Of a DNA stretch of 14,144 nt, positions 1 to 8,713 are shown one piece after another. The translations under genes were made by a program, and so were the position numbers. The notes below the pieces were generated by a model. It searched no databases. It was not told where the DNA came from and saw nothing but the letters and a program-made list of their open reading frames with translations. Numbering within the stretch: the stretch's first letter is position 1; each line of letters opens with the position of its first letter. Source of the stretch: an uncultured Clostridia bacterium (GTDB lineage: Bacteria > Bacillota_A > Clostridia > TANB77 > CAG-508). The stretch lies in contig CANPZA010000028.1 in assembly GCA_947588915.1 (NCBI GenBank), forward strand, positions 1 through 14,144, written 5' to 3'.

Positions 1-165
1 AAAACTACGAGGATGACCAACATGAAGACCTTGTCCAGAAGGATAAGGAAATTCTATAAGTCCATACCATTTTTTCATGGTGTAGTCATCTTTAGCATTG
101 AAAGTACCTTCCTTTTCCCACTTATCTTGCCATTTTTTTTCTATTTCTTTAAAATTATATGACAT
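1..165 (-). CDS. leuS: Leucyl-tRNA synthetase, N-terminal part (runs off the left edge)
   Basis: LeuRS charges tRNA-Leu with leucine in the cytoplasm. Only the first 55 codons are in the window. The visible protein begins [13 protein letters not shown] and carries [14 protein letters not shown] at residues 39-52, the class I synthetase HIGH signature (here HVGH, residues 48-51) in its LeuRS-specific setting. Two in-frame ATG codons lie at 171-169 and 165-163. I chose 165 because the AAAGGGG ribosome site at 180-174 is 8 nt from it and only 2 nt from the other. A good promoter lies about 40 bases upstream. The leader is too short for a T-box, which many Firmicute leuS genes have. The HD-domain gene is divergent. 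Identification is firm; nothing can be said about the rest of the gene. Confidence 0.93.
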   Translation of the reverse strand, partial: MSYNFKEIEKKWQDKWEKEGTFNAKDDYTMKKWYGLIEFPYPSGQGLHVGHPRSF

Positions 166-203
166 AGTCATTGCCCCTTTCAGTTCTTTATTTGTTGAAA
201 TGT

Positions 204-232
204 ATTATATAATAAAAATGACACAGTTTCAA
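204..232 (-). promoter_or_regulatory. SigA-type promoter of leuS
   Basis: On the minus strand, TTGAAA (232-227) is followed by a 17-nt spacer and TATAAT (209-204), one mismatch from the full consensus. Transcription would start near 197, giving a leader of about 30 nt before the leuS ATG. That is enough for the ribosome site but not for a T-box or other riboswitch. Confidence 0.75.
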
Positions 233-246
233 GGCTTTTTGACAAA

Positions 247-277
247 TTTACATTATCAAAATAATGTTTTTTATACT
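247..277 (+). promoter_or_regulatory. Tentative promoter of the HD-domain/topB pair
   Basis: TTTACA (247-252) and TATACT (272-277) are each close to SigA consensus but 19 nt apart, longer than ideal. A perfect TTGACA lies at 239-244, but it is 27 nt from TATACT. The region must hold a promoter for the rightward genes, since leuS is divergent. The exact elements are uncertain. Confidence 0.35.
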
Positions 278-324
278 ATTGAATTTAAGATTTAAAAATG
301 ATAAAATTCAGATTGAGGTGTGAT

Positions 325-1110
325 ATGATAGATATTGAAAAATCAAAAAAAGAATTAATAAATTATGTAGATATGATAGAAACAGGTACTTCAGAAATTG
401 AAAGAAAAATTTACCATACTTTTAGGGTTATGAACAACTGCAAAAAAATTGCGAATATGCTTAGATTACCAAATGAACAAATTAATTTAGCACAATTAAT
501 AGGACTATTACATGATATAGGTAGATTTGAACAATATAAAATATATAATAAAAGTGTTGGTATAGAATCATCAAATAAAGATATAAAATTTGATCATGGT
601 AAAGTGGGTGTAGAGATACTAAAAAAAGATAATTATATAAGAAAATATATCGAAGATGACCAATATGATAAAATTATTTTTACTGCAATATATGAACATA
701 ATAAATATGAAATTAGTAAAGGTTTAAGTAAAGAAGAAGAATTGTTTTGTAAAATCATTAAAGATGCAGATAAATTAGATATATTTTATGAGTCAGTTTA
801 TATATTTTGGCAAAAGAAAAATCAAATTAAAGAGATAGAATCAGGAAAATTATCTTCAAAGATGTTACAGGATTTTTATAATTATAAATTATCAAATAAA
901 CAAAATGAAGTAAATAAAATAGATGAAATCTTAAAAATTGCTTCATTTATATATGATATTAATTTTAAATGTAGTTTTGAAATTTTAAAAGAAAATAATA
1001 ATATTAATAAAATGATAGATAGATTTGATTATAAATTACCACAGACAAAACAAGATATGGAAAAAATAAAGGAAATTGTTAATAAATATGTAATTGAAAA
1101 AACAAAATAA
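325..1110 (+). CDS. HD-domain metal-dependent phosphohydrolase, substrate unknown
   Basis: A 261-residue cytoplasmic protein of the HD superfamily, which hydrolyses phosphate esters of nucleotides or related compounds using one or two metal ions. The metal ligands are visible in order: H31 (in YHTFRV), H63-D64 (LLHDIGRF), H91 (DHG), H125 (YEHNKY) and D149 (KDADKLD). The H..HD..H..H..D layout fits a two-metal site. No PAS, GGDEF, response-regulator or ACT domain is attached, so it is not a recognisable ppGpp or cyclic-dinucleotide enzyme. The C-terminal 100 residues are helical with no known motif. I chose the ATG at 325, because GAGGTG lies at 315-320, over an upstream ATG at 298 that has no ribosome site. 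topB starts 24 nt after the stop, so the two are probably cotranscribed. Superfamily is secure; substrate is not. Confidence 0.8.
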   Translation: MIDIEKSKKELINYVDMIETGTSEIERKIYHTFRVMNNCKKIANMLRLPNEQINLAQLIGLLHDIGRFEQYKIYNKSVGIESSNKDIKFDHGKVGVEILKKDNYIRKYIEDDQYDKIIFTAIYEHNKYEISKGLSKEEELFCKIIKDADKLDIFYESVYIFWQKKNQIKEIESGKLSSKMLQDFYNYKLSNKQNEVNKIDEILKIASFIYDINFKCSFEILKENNNINKMIDRFDYKLPQTKQDMEKIKEIVNKYVIEKTK

Positions 1111-1134
1111 TAGCAAATAAAAGGAATGAATAAA

Positions 1135-3078
1135 ATGGGCAAAAAATTAATAATTACAGAAAAACCATCAGTAGCTATGGAATTTGCAAAAGCATTAAAA
1201 ATAACTACTAATAGAAAAAATGGATATCTAGAATCACAAGACTGGATAATAACATGGTGTGTAGGGCATTTAGTTACAATGAGTTATCCAGAAAAATATG
1301 ATGAAAAACTGAAAGTTTGGAGATTAGATACACTTCCATTTATTCCAGAAGATTGGAAATATGAAATAATACCACAAGTAAAAAATCAATTTGATATAGT
1401 AAAAGAATTAATGAATAGAGATGATATAGAAGAAATCTATAATGCAGGAGATTCTGGGCGTGAAGGAGAATATATACAAAGATTAGTATTTATGATGGCA
1501 AAACCAAATCCAAAAGCAAAGATGAAAAGAGTTTGGATAGATTCACAAACAGAAGAAGAAATATTAAGAGGAATTAAAGAAGCAAAAGATTTATCATATT
1601 ATGATAGTTTGTCTGATAGTGCTTATTTAAGAGCAAAAGAAGATTATTTAATAGGAATAAATTTTTCAAGATTATTATCAATAATTTATGGAAGAAAATT
1701 GGCACAAAGTATAAATGAAGATAGGGCATCGATATCAGTTGGAAGAGTAATGACATGTGTGCTAGGAATGATAGTAGAAAGAGAAAGAGAGATTAGAAAT
1801 TTTGTAAAAACAAAATATTACAAAATAATAGGAAAATTTGGAAATGAAACATCATCATTTCAAGCAGAGTGGAAAGTAAATGAAAAATCAAAAATGTACG
1901 AAAGTACAAAATTATATAATGAAACAGGATTTAAAAAGGAGCAAGATGCAAAAGATTTTATTGTAAGCATGCAAGGAAAAGAAGCGGTAATATCAGAATT
2001 AAAAAAATCGAAACAAAAAGAAAATGCTCCACTTTTATTCAATTTAGCAGAAATACAAAATGAATGTACAAAAAGGTTTAAAATCAAGCCAGATGAGACA
2101 CTTGAAATAATACAAAATTTATATGAAAAAAAGTTGCTTACATATCCTAGAACAGATGCAAGAGTATTATCAACAGCAGTAGCAAAGGAAATAAGCAAAA
2201 ACTTAAATGGAATTGCAAGAGGATTTAAAGATGAAGAAATACAAGGATATATAAAGAAAATGGTAGATGAAAAATATTCTACAAATTTGATAAAGACAAA
2301 ATATGTAAATGATAGTAAAATAACAGATCATTATGCAATTATTCCAACAGGGCAAGGATATGAAAATTATAATAATTTACCAAATTTGCAAAAAGAGATA
2401 TATAAAGTTGTTGTAAAAAGGTTTTTAGCTATTTTTTATCCACCAGCAGAATATAATAAAATTCAAGTAACAGTAAAAATTGAAGAGGAAATTTTTAATT
2501 GTAGTGAAAAAATTTGTATAAAACAAGGATTTCTAGAAATATTAAAAGCGGATAAAAAAGAAAGTAAAAAATCCACAGACAAAGAAAAAAATGTGGAAAA
2601 TGAAGAAAATAATTTAGAATTATTAAAAAAATTAAAGAAAGGTGAAAAAGTACAAGTACAAAATTTTGAAATAAAAGATGCAGAAACAACACCACCTTCT
2701 AGATATAATTCTGGTTCAATAATTTTAGCAATGGAAAATGCAGGAAAATTAATAGAAGAAGAAGAACTAAGAGAACAAATAAAAGGAGCAGGAATTGGAA
2801 CAAGTGCAACAAGAGCAGAAATAATAAAAAAACTAGAAAAAATTAAATATATGCAAATTAATTCCAAAACTCAAATTATAACTCCTACTGATAAAGGAGA
2901 AAAAATTTATGATATTGTTAAATTCTCAATGCCAGATATGTTAAATCCAAAACTCACAGCAAGTTGGGAAAAAGGACTAGATATGGTGGCTAAAAAAGAA
3001 ATAAAACCAGATGAATTTATGACAAAGTTAAAAGCATATATTAAATCTAAATTTGATAAATTAGTTGTAAAAATGTAG
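1135..3078 (+). CDS. topB: DNA topoisomerase III (type IA), 647 aa
   Basis: Type IA topoisomerase: it cuts one DNA strand through a 5'-phosphotyrosine and passes another strand through, acting in decatenation and recombination. The TOPRIM domain starts at the N-terminus (LIITEKPSVAMEFA). Its acidic metal motif appears as AGDSGREGE near residues 104-112, in TopB rather than TopA style. The active-site tyrosine is about residue 337 in LLTYPRTDAR. Later motifs PPSRYNSGSIILAMENAG and GIGTSATRAEII are typical of the TopB core. A lysine/glutamate-rich linker lies near residues 475-500. There are no C-terminal zinc fingers, as is usual for short TopB proteins of Firmicutes and their plasmids. AAGGA at 1121-1125 is 9 nt from the ATG at 1135 but abuts the one at 1126, so 1135 is preferred. 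The reading frame is intact and contains no in-frame CGG. The conserved arginine in GREGE is CGT. Confidence 0.92.
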   Translation: MGKKLIITEKPSVAMEFAKALKITTNRKNGYLESQDWIITWCVGHLVTMSYPEKYDEKLKVWRLDTLPFIPEDWKYEIIPQVKNQFDIVKELMNRDDIEEIYNAGDSGREGEYIQRLVFMMAKPNPKAKMKRVWIDSQTEEEILRGIKEAKDLSYYDSLSDSAYLRAKEDYLIGINFSRLLSIIYGRKLAQSINEDRASISVGRVMTCVLGMIVEREREIRNFVKTKYYKIIGKFGNETSSFQAEWKVNEKSKMYESTKLYNETGFKKEQDAKDFIVSMQGKEAVISELKKSKQKENAPLLFNLAEIQNECTKRFKIKPDETLEIIQNLYEKKLLTYPRTDARVLSTAVAKEISKNLNGIARGFKDEEIQGYIKKMVDEKYSTNLIKTKYVNDSKITDHYAIIPTGQGYENYNNLPNLQKEIYKVVVKRFLAIFYPPAEYNKIQVTVKIEEEIFNCSEKICIKQGFLEILKADKKESKKSTDKEKNVENEENNLELLKKLKKGEKVQVQNFEIKDAETTPPSRYNSGSIILAMENAGKLIEEEELREQIKGAGIGTSATRAEIIKKLEKIKYMQINSKTQIITPTDKGEKIYDIVKFSMPDMLNPKLTASWEKGLDMVAKKEIKPDEFMTKLKAYIKSKFDKLVVKM

Positions 3079-3081
3079 TAG

Positions 3082-3103
3082 CCCCCTATCAATTGATAGG
3101 GGG
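3082..3103. terminator. Bidirectional terminator between convergent genes
   Basis: A perfect 22-nt palindrome with a 9-bp stem (CCCCCTATC / GATAGGGGG) and AATT loop, beginning 4 nt after the topB stop and ending 9 nt before the stop of the convergent minus-strand ORF. It is by far the most GC-rich short element nearby. The T-tracts are weak on both sides (AAATTTTAT on plus; CATTTTTAC on minus, several bases away). Bidirectional termination is the natural reading of its position. Confidence 0.65.
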
Positions 3104-3111
3104 ACTAAATT

Positions 3112-3399
3112 TTATAAGGAGAAAGCAACCTTGGGAGGTTGTTTTCTGTAATTATCACTAACTTTTACCGAAGTAGGTGTGATAATTACTTCTTTATTTC
3201 CCGAATTAAACATGCCTGCCCTCTCCCAGATTACCACACAACCAATTTTATTAAATCGGCTGTTTACATACTCTGTGAATCGTTTCCGTAAGGCAGTATC
3301 ATTTACCTTATCTGGAAACAGGTAACCAAACGCAAAATCAACTAACTTTACATTTGGCTTACCATAAGCTTTTTCGCTTATTGCCCTTATGTAGTTCAT
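3112..3399 (-). CDS. Unrecognised 95-residue protein, foreign-looking
   Basis: I do not recognise the family. The product begins MNYIRAISEKAYGKPNVKL and has no signal peptide, membrane segment or metal motif. A helical middle (residues 32-50) is followed by a beta-like stretch (GCVVIWERAGMF, EVIITPTSVKV) and a basic C-terminus (NYRKQPPK). The start is well supported: AAGGAGG lies 7 nt before the ATG and a clean promoter is upstream. Composition differs from the neighbours: about 37% G+C against roughly 25%, and arginine codons include CGG, CGA (2) and AGG (2), whereas flanking genes use almost only AGA. This suggests recent acquisition. R38 is an in-frame CGG (3288-3286) with no compensating shift. 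If CGG is passed by +1 frameshifting in this host, translation would stop after 44 residues. It could be a phage or plasmid remnant. Confidence 0.6.
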   Translation of the reverse strand: MNYIRAISEKAYGKPNVKLVDFAFGYLFPDKVNDTALRKRFTEYVNSRFNKIGCVVIWERAGMFNSGNKEVIITPTSVKVSDNYRKQPPKVAFSL

Positions 3400-3443
3400 A
3401 AAATATCCTCCTTTATAAAATTCAAACTACGAGTTACATATTA

Positions 3444-3472
3444 ATTATATCATAAATGAACATAAAAATCAA
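3444..3472 (-). promoter_or_regulatory. Promoter of the 95-codon minus-strand gene
   Basis: On the minus strand TTGATT (3472-3467), a 17-nt spacer and a perfect TATAAT (3449-3444) precede the ORF start by about 45 bases, with the AAGGAGG ribosome site between. The spacing fits a SigA promoter. It lies back-to-back with the mfd promoter. Confidence 0.6.
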
Positions 3473-3500
3473 AAAATATAGGTAAATTGGAAAGTATTGT

Positions 3501-3518
3501 AAAATAAAGCTTTATTTT
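3501..3518. repeat. 18-nt perfect palindrome in the mfd promoter region
   Basis: AAAATAAAGCTTTATTTT is its own reverse complement (centre AGCT). It covers the place where the mfd -35 element should be, so it could be an operator for a dimeric repressor, a weak hairpin, or chance in AT-rich DNA. Confidence 0.35.
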
Positions 3519-3539
3519 TTAAATAAAATATAGTATAAT
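3511..3539 (+). promoter_or_regulatory. Likely mfd promoter with a weak -35
   Basis: A perfect TATAAT at 3534-3539 lies 41 nt before the mfd ATG. Counting back 17 nt gives only TTTATT (3511-3516) as the -35, inside the palindrome at 3501-3518. The position suits mfd and the downstream methyltransferase genes. The poor -35 suggests modest or activator-dependent use. Confidence 0.45.
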
Positions 3540-3580
3540 ATATAGCAAGTTTAAATTTTCAATAACATTTAGGAGAAAAA

Positions 3581-6500
3581 ATGAATACCATTATAGGAGA
3601 ATTAGGTAAATCAAAAAAATTCATTGATTTACTAAAGCAAATAGAAGACAAAAAAAGTCCGGTAGCAATATCGGGCTTAACTGACATGGGGATGGTACAA
3701 ATTGGGATAGCAATAAATGAGTTCGGGAAAAAGCCAATTTGTATAATAACATATAATGAAATACAAGCTAAAAAAATATACGAAAATATTAAATATTTTA
3801 CAGATAATGTTGTGCTATTTCCTAAAAAAGAAATAATAACATATGACTATATAGCAGAAAGTAAAGACTTACCATATAAAAGGATAGAAACACTAAACGA
3901 AATAAAATCTAGAAAAAATTTAATAGTAGTAACAACTATAGAAGCAATTATGCAAAAATTACCTTTAGCAAAAGTATTATATGAAAATCAATTAAATCTT
4001 AAAATAGGAGAAAATTATAATTTAGAAGAAATAAAACAAAAATTAATAAATTTAGGATATTCAAGATGTGAATTAATAGAAGGAAGAGGACAATTCTCCA
4101 TAAGAGGAGGAATTGTAGACATTTCCAACGATGAAAATATAGGTATTAGAATAGAATTTTGGGGAGATGAAATTGATTCAATTAGAAATTTTAATATAAC
4201 AACCCAAAGGTCAAAAAATACGCTAGAAAAAGTAAGTATATATCCAGCACATGAATATATCTTAGAAACAGACATACAAACTGTCTGCAACAAAATAAGT
4301 AAAATAGAAGTCAATGAAAAACAAAAACAGATAATAGAAGAAGATATAGAACAAATAAAAATGGGAAATTATCTTAGCAAAATTGACAAATATTTTGATT
4401 CTTTCTATACAAAACAGCAAACTCTAATAGAATATTTATCTAGTAATTATTGTATATTTTTAGATGAAATTGGAAAAATAAAACAAAGAGCAAAAAACAT
4501 AAGTATAGACAATAATAATTTATCAAAAGCACTAATAGAAAAAGAAAAACTAATACCAGATGTAATTAAGAATTTTCTATCTTTTGAAAAAATTGAAGAA
4601 AAATTAGAAAATAAACAAATAATATATGTAGAAAAACAAGATATAGAAAACAAATATGCAAATGAAAAATATAAATTTGAATATAGAGAAGTAAATTACT
4701 ACAAAAGTGAAATAGAAGAATTAATCAAGGACTTAAAAAAATCAATAAAGCAAAATAAAAAAATATATGTAATAGTATCAACAAAAGAAAAAGCAAAAAA
4801 ATTACAAAACATATTTAATGAAAATGAAATAACAAACAGAATAGAAGAAAAGCTAAATCAAACAATAATTGTAAAGGCAAATGAAGCAACAGTAACTATA
4901 AGCTTAGGAAAATTAGCATCAGGTTTCGAGAACTATGATACTAATCAATTAATAATTTCACTTGATAACTTGATAGAAGGGGAAAGAAGAAGAAAAAGAA
5001 TTATTAATAATGACTTTAAAGAAGGAGAAAAAATTGTCTTTGCTGATTTAAAAGTAGGAGATTATATTGTCCATAGTAGATATGGTATCGGCATTTATGT
5101 TGGTGTAAATACAATAAAAGCAGATGGAACAGTAAAAGATTATATAAAAATAAAATACAAAAATGATGATATTTTATATATACCTACAAATGATTTAGAC
5201 CATATAAGAAAATATATAGGTGGAGACAAAATACATCCTAAAATTAATGCATTGGGAAGTAAAGAATGGCAAAATACTAAAGCAAAAGTAAAAAATAATT
5301 TAAGAGAAGTAGCCAAAGAGCTAATTGAATTATATGCAAAAAGAGAAAAAGCACAAGGATTTAGTTTTAGTAAAGACACACCATGGCAAGGAGAATTTGA
5401 AGCAAAATTCCCATATCAAGAAACAGAAGACCAATTGCGTTGTATAGAAGAAGTAAAAAAAGACATGGAAAGTATGAGACCTATGGATAGACTATTATGT
5501 GGAGATGTAGGATATGGAAAAACCGAAGTAGCACTAAGAGCAGCATTTAAAGCAGTAATGGACCAAAAGCAAGTAGCATATCTTGCACCAACAACTGTAC
5601 TTGCAGAACAACAATACAAAGAATTCAAAAAAAGAGTAGAAGAATTCCCAATAAAAGTAGAGATATTAAATAGATTTAAAACTAAGAAATACCAAGAAGA
5701 TGTTATAAAAAAATTAAAATTAGGAGAAGTAGATATCGTAATTGGAACACATAGACTTTTAAGTAAAGATGTAAACTTTAAAGATTTGGGATTATTAATA
5801 ATAGATGAGGAACATAGATTTGGAGTTAAAGCAAAGGAAAAAATAAAACAGCTAAAAATGAATATTGATGTATTAACAATGACAGCAACACCAATACCAA
5901 GAACAATGCACATGTCAATAGTAGGAATCAGAGACATGTCAGTAATATATGAGCCACCACATAATAGGAAACCAGTTCAAACATATGTATTAGAATATGA
6001 TACAGAAGTAATAAAAGAAGCAATAACAAAAGAACTAGAAAGAAACGGTCAAGTATTTTATATATATAACAATGTAGAGGGAATACAGAAAAAAGCAGAT
6101 GACATCTCAAAACTAGTACCAGAAGCAAATGTAGTATATGCACATGGACAAATGACTGGAAGTAAAATAGAAACAATAATGAAAGAATTTGTTGAAGGAA
6201 AAACTAATGTACTAATCTGTACAACGATACTTGAATCTGGAATAGACATACCAAATGCAAACACAATAATAGTAGAAAATGCAGATAGAATGGGATTAGC
6301 ACAATTATATCAGATTAGAGGAAGAGTAGGACGATCAGAAAAACAAGCATATGCCTACATAACTTACAGAAAAGACAAATTATTATCAGAAATTGCAGAT
6401 AAAAGATTAAAAGCAATAAAAGAATTTACAGAATTCGGATCTGGATTTAAAATTGCAATGAGAGACTTAGAAATAAGAGGGGCAGGAAGTTTGCTTCGGA

Positions 6501-7070
6501 GAAATACAATCAGGACATTTAGAACAAGTAGGATATGATACTTATTGTAATTTATTAGATGAAGTTATAAAAGAAATGAAAGGAATTGAAGTTGAACCAG
6601 AGATAGATTTACAAATAGACTTAAATGTAACAAGCTATATACCAGACCAATATATATCAGATGCAAACCAGAAAATTGAAATATATCAAGACATAGCACT
6701 TTGTAAAAACGAGAAAGATATACAAAATGTAATAGATGAGATTATAGATAGATTTGGAAATATGCCTCCAGAAGTAGAAAATTTAATTGAAATAGCAAGA
6801 ATAAAATATATGGCAAAATCACTAAACATAAGTAAAATAGCAAGTAAAAAAGCTAACAAAGGTGAATACACAGAATCAATAATATTCACATTTGAACAAA
6901 GAAAGTTTAATATAGATATAAACCAAATTGTAAAAAAATATGGAAATAGAATAAAATTTTCAAATGGTATAAAACCAATGATTACATTAAAAGCAACATC
7001 AACAGGAGAAAAACAAATATTACAAGAAGTGAGGGTATTTTTGGGACAGGTACAAGTTTACCCAAAATAA
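3581..7070 (+). CDS. mfd: Transcription-repair coupling factor, requires +1 frameshift at 6497
   Basis: Mfd pushes stalled RNA polymerase off damaged DNA with its RecG-like translocase and recruits UvrA. Read as 3581-6496 joined to 6498-7070 it gives 1162 residues, normal for the family. Visible in order: a UvrB-like N-terminal module; the CarD-like polymerase-binding domain from about residue 490 (VGDYIVHSRYGIGIYVG); Walker A GDVGYGKTE from residue 641; Walker B DEEH at 742-745; motif VI QIRGRVGRS; the TRG stretch EIRGAGSLLG; and the C-terminal TRCF domain ending QVQVYPK. AGGAG (3571-3575) precedes the ATG by 5 nt. At codon 973 the zero frame reads CGG and would end 13 codons later (985 aa). 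Skipping one C gives GGA and continues LLGEIQSGHLEQVGYD, exactly the family consensus. Both halves keep full conservation and there is no other damage, so I treat it as one gene rather than a pseudogene. Confidence 0.9.
6497..6500 (+). other. +1 recoding site CGG-A in mfd
   Basis: The zero frame runs TTG CTT CGG AGA. Omitting C6497 gives TTG CTT GGA GAA, restoring the Mfd sequence SLLGEIQSGHLEQVGY with glycine at the conserved position. The codon before CGG is CTT, as in the bacterial prfB site, but there is no obvious SD-like stimulator just upstream. Confidence 0.8.
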
Positions 7071-7087
7071 TTTTTAAGGAGTTAAAA

Positions 7088-7882
7088 ATGCAAAGAATTA
7101 CAAGTAAAGAAAATGAATTTATAAAACATATAAAAAAATTAAGAGATAAAAAATATAGAGACATAACTAATTCGTATATTGTCGAAGGAATAAAATTAGT
7201 AGAAGAAGCAATACAAGAAAATGTCATTATAAAACAAATAGTTCTATGTGATGATTGTGAAAAAAATGAAGCAATTTCAAAAGAACTAATGTATGAAATT
7301 GCAAAAAATGAGTGTGTTTATGTACCAAAAAATATTTTTAAGTATTTATCAGAAGTACAAACTCCTCAAGGCATTTTAGCAATTATAGAAAAAAATAATA
7401 GTTCTACTCAAATTGATTATACACAAGATATTATAGTTGCTTTAGATAATATACAAGATCCAGGAAATTTAGGAACAATATTAAGAACGATTGATAGTGT
7501 AGGAATAACACAAGTTTTAGTATCTAAAGAAACAGCAGACTGTTATAATCCTAAAGTTGTGCGTTCTACAATGGGAGCTATATTTAGAGTTAAAATTATA
7601 GAATGTGAAGATCTAGAGAAAACTTTAAAAGAGATAAAAAAGCATAAGTTTAAAGTAGTAGTATCTTCATTGCAAGCGGAAGATACAATATATCAAATTG
7701 ATTACCATAAAAAAGTTATCATTATTGGAAATGAATCAAATGGAGTAGAAGAAAAGATACAGAATATAGCAGATAAAAAAATTAAAATTCCAATGATAGG
7801 TAAAACAGAAAGTTTAAATGCATCTGTCGCAACAGGAATTATTTTATATGAATATGTAAGACAAAAGCAAAATGGAAAATGA
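7088..7882 (+). CDS. TrmH/SpoU-family RNA 2'-O-ribose methyltransferase
   Basis: A 264-residue SPOUT-fold enzyme that uses S-adenosylmethionine to methylate a ribose 2'-OH in rRNA or tRNA. The N-terminal part (about 1-100) is the SpoU substrate-binding domain, ending EVQTPQGILAIIE. The knotted catalytic domain shows motif 1 LDNIQDPGNLGTILRT (119-134, with the catalytic-type arginine R133), motif 2 IIIGNESNGV (211-220) and motif 3 IPMIGKTESLNASVATG (234-250). It resembles the Firmicute YsgA-like branch. Whether the target is 23S rRNA or another RNA cannot be read from sequence, so no symbol is given. AAGGAG at 7076-7081 is 6 nt before the ATG, and the mfd stop is only 17 nt upstream, so the two are likely cotranscribed. 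R159 is CGT. Confidence 0.88.
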   Translation: MQRITSKENEFIKHIKKLRDKKYRDITNSYIVEGIKLVEEAIQENVIIKQIVLCDDCEKNEAISKELMYEIAKNECVYVPKNIFKYLSEVQTPQGILAIIEKNNSSTQIDYTQDIIVALDNIQDPGNLGTILRTIDSVGITQVLVSKETADCYNPKVVRSTMGAIFRVKIIECEDLEKTLKEIKKHKFKVVVSSLQAEDTIYQIDYHKKVIIIGNESNGVEEKIQNIADKKIKIPMIGKTESLNASVATGIILYEYVRQKQNGK

Positions 7883-7962
7883 GGGGTTACTGGAATATAG
7901 GAACAAGTATTTATTGCAATATGTGTTAAAATAAAAAATGTAAAGATAGGATATGATAAAAA

Positions 7963-8460
7963 GTGAAAATACATGTAGTAATGGTTGAACCAGAAATACC
8001 ACAAAATACAGGAAATATAGCAAGAACATGTGCAGCAACAGGAACAAAACTACACCTAGTACATCCATTAGGATTTAGTATATCAGAAAAAGCAGTGAAA
8101 AGAGCAGGTTTAGATTATTGGGATAAAGTTGAAATAGAAGAACACAATTCATTAAAAGAATTTTTAGAAAAATATAAACCAGAAGAAAATAATATGTTTT
8201 TTGTAACTACAAAAGGAAAACATACTTATGATGAGCCAAATTATAAAGAAATGGAAGAAATATTTTTACTATTTGGAAAAGAAACAAAAGGGCTTCCAGA
8301 AGATTTATTAAAAAAATATATAGATAAAACAATTAGAATTCCAATGAGAAAAACCTTAAGATCTTTAAATCTTGCAAATTCTGTAAATATTGTAGTATAT
8401 GAGACATATAGGCAAAAGAATTTTGAAGGATTAGAAGAAATTAGTTCATATTTTGATTGA
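7963..8460 (+). CDS. trmL: tRNA (cytidine/uridine-34-2'-O)-methyltransferase TrmL
   Basis: A 165-residue minimal SPOUT methyltransferase of the TrmL/YibK/CspR family, which methylates the ribose of wobble nucleotide 34 in tRNA-Leu isoacceptors. It has the complete family pattern: VEPEIPQNTGNIARTC (8-23), LVHPLGF (32-38), AGLDYWD (48-54), LFGKETKGLP (103-112) and IRIPMRKTLRSLNLANS (124-140). The start is a GTG at 7963, chosen because homologues begin just here (MKIHVVMVEPE). The nearby ATG at 7953 is out of frame. The AGGA at 7948-7951 is 11 nt away, rather far, so translation may be modest. It lies 80 nt after the TrmH-like gene and is followed by a strong terminator. Confidence 0.93.
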   Translation: MKIHVVMVEPEIPQNTGNIARTCAATGTKLHLVHPLGFSISEKAVKRAGLDYWDKVEIEEHNSLKEFLEKYKPEENNMFFVTTKGKHTYDEPNYKEMEEIFLLFGKETKGLPEDLLKKYIDKTIRIPMRKTLRSLNLANSVNIVVYETYRQKNFEGLEEISSYFD

Positions 8461-8517
8461 ATTAATTATAAGACACTGTCGAAAAAATTAGAAAGAATAG
8501 AAGTATTATCGAAATAT

Positions 8518-8556
8518 AAGAAGATTTGTAGAAACACTTGTAAATCTTCTTTTTTA
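8518..8556 (+). terminator. Intrinsic terminator after trmL
   Basis: A 10-bp stem (AAGAAGATTT at 8518-8527 with AAATCTTCTT at 8542-8551) closes a 14-nt loop and runs directly into TTTTTT. It lies 58 nt after the trmL stop and marks the end of the mfd-trmH-trmL unit. Confidence 0.8.
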
Positions 8557-8671
8557 ATGCTTTAATATAATTGTAATTAAAATCATACTAAATTTTTGTT
8601 CAAAAATCAATCAAAAAATTCCCAAAAAAAATTAGATAGATAAGAGGTGATGATTTACTATTAAATAAAAT

Positions 8672-8700
8672 TTGACAAATAAATAAAAAAGAGATAAAAT
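8672..8700 (+). promoter_or_regulatory. Near-consensus promoter abutting the Rpn gene ribosome site
   Basis: TTGACA (8672-8677), 17-nt spacer, TAAAAT (8695-8700). The next six bases are AAGGAG and the ATG is at 8714, so a transcript starting 6-8 nt past the -10 would have a leader of only about 7 nt and would lack the Shine-Dalgarno. It is either a true promoter giving a leaderless-like mRNA, or a coincidence with the real start further upstream. Confidence 0.5.
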
Positions 8701-8713
8701 AAGGAGTGAAGAA

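Noticed and set aside
98..295. Plus-strand ORF of 65 codons
   Set aside because: It is antisense to leuS and its promoter region, with no ribosome site and low-complexity hydrophobic composition.
166..297. T-box leader upstream of leuS
   Set aside because: The promoter leaves only about 30 nt of leader, and no T-box core sequence is present.
1574..6264. Numerous minus-strand ORFs of 60-173 codons inside topB and mfd
   Set aside because: They are antisense shadows of strongly supported genes, hydrophobic because the sense strand is A-rich, and lack ribosome sites.
6576..7070. A separate 164-residue protein starting at ATG 6576
   Set aside because: It is the C-terminal domain of Mfd read after the frameshift. 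There is no ribosome binding site at 6576, and the homology extends upstream to 6498 in the same frame.
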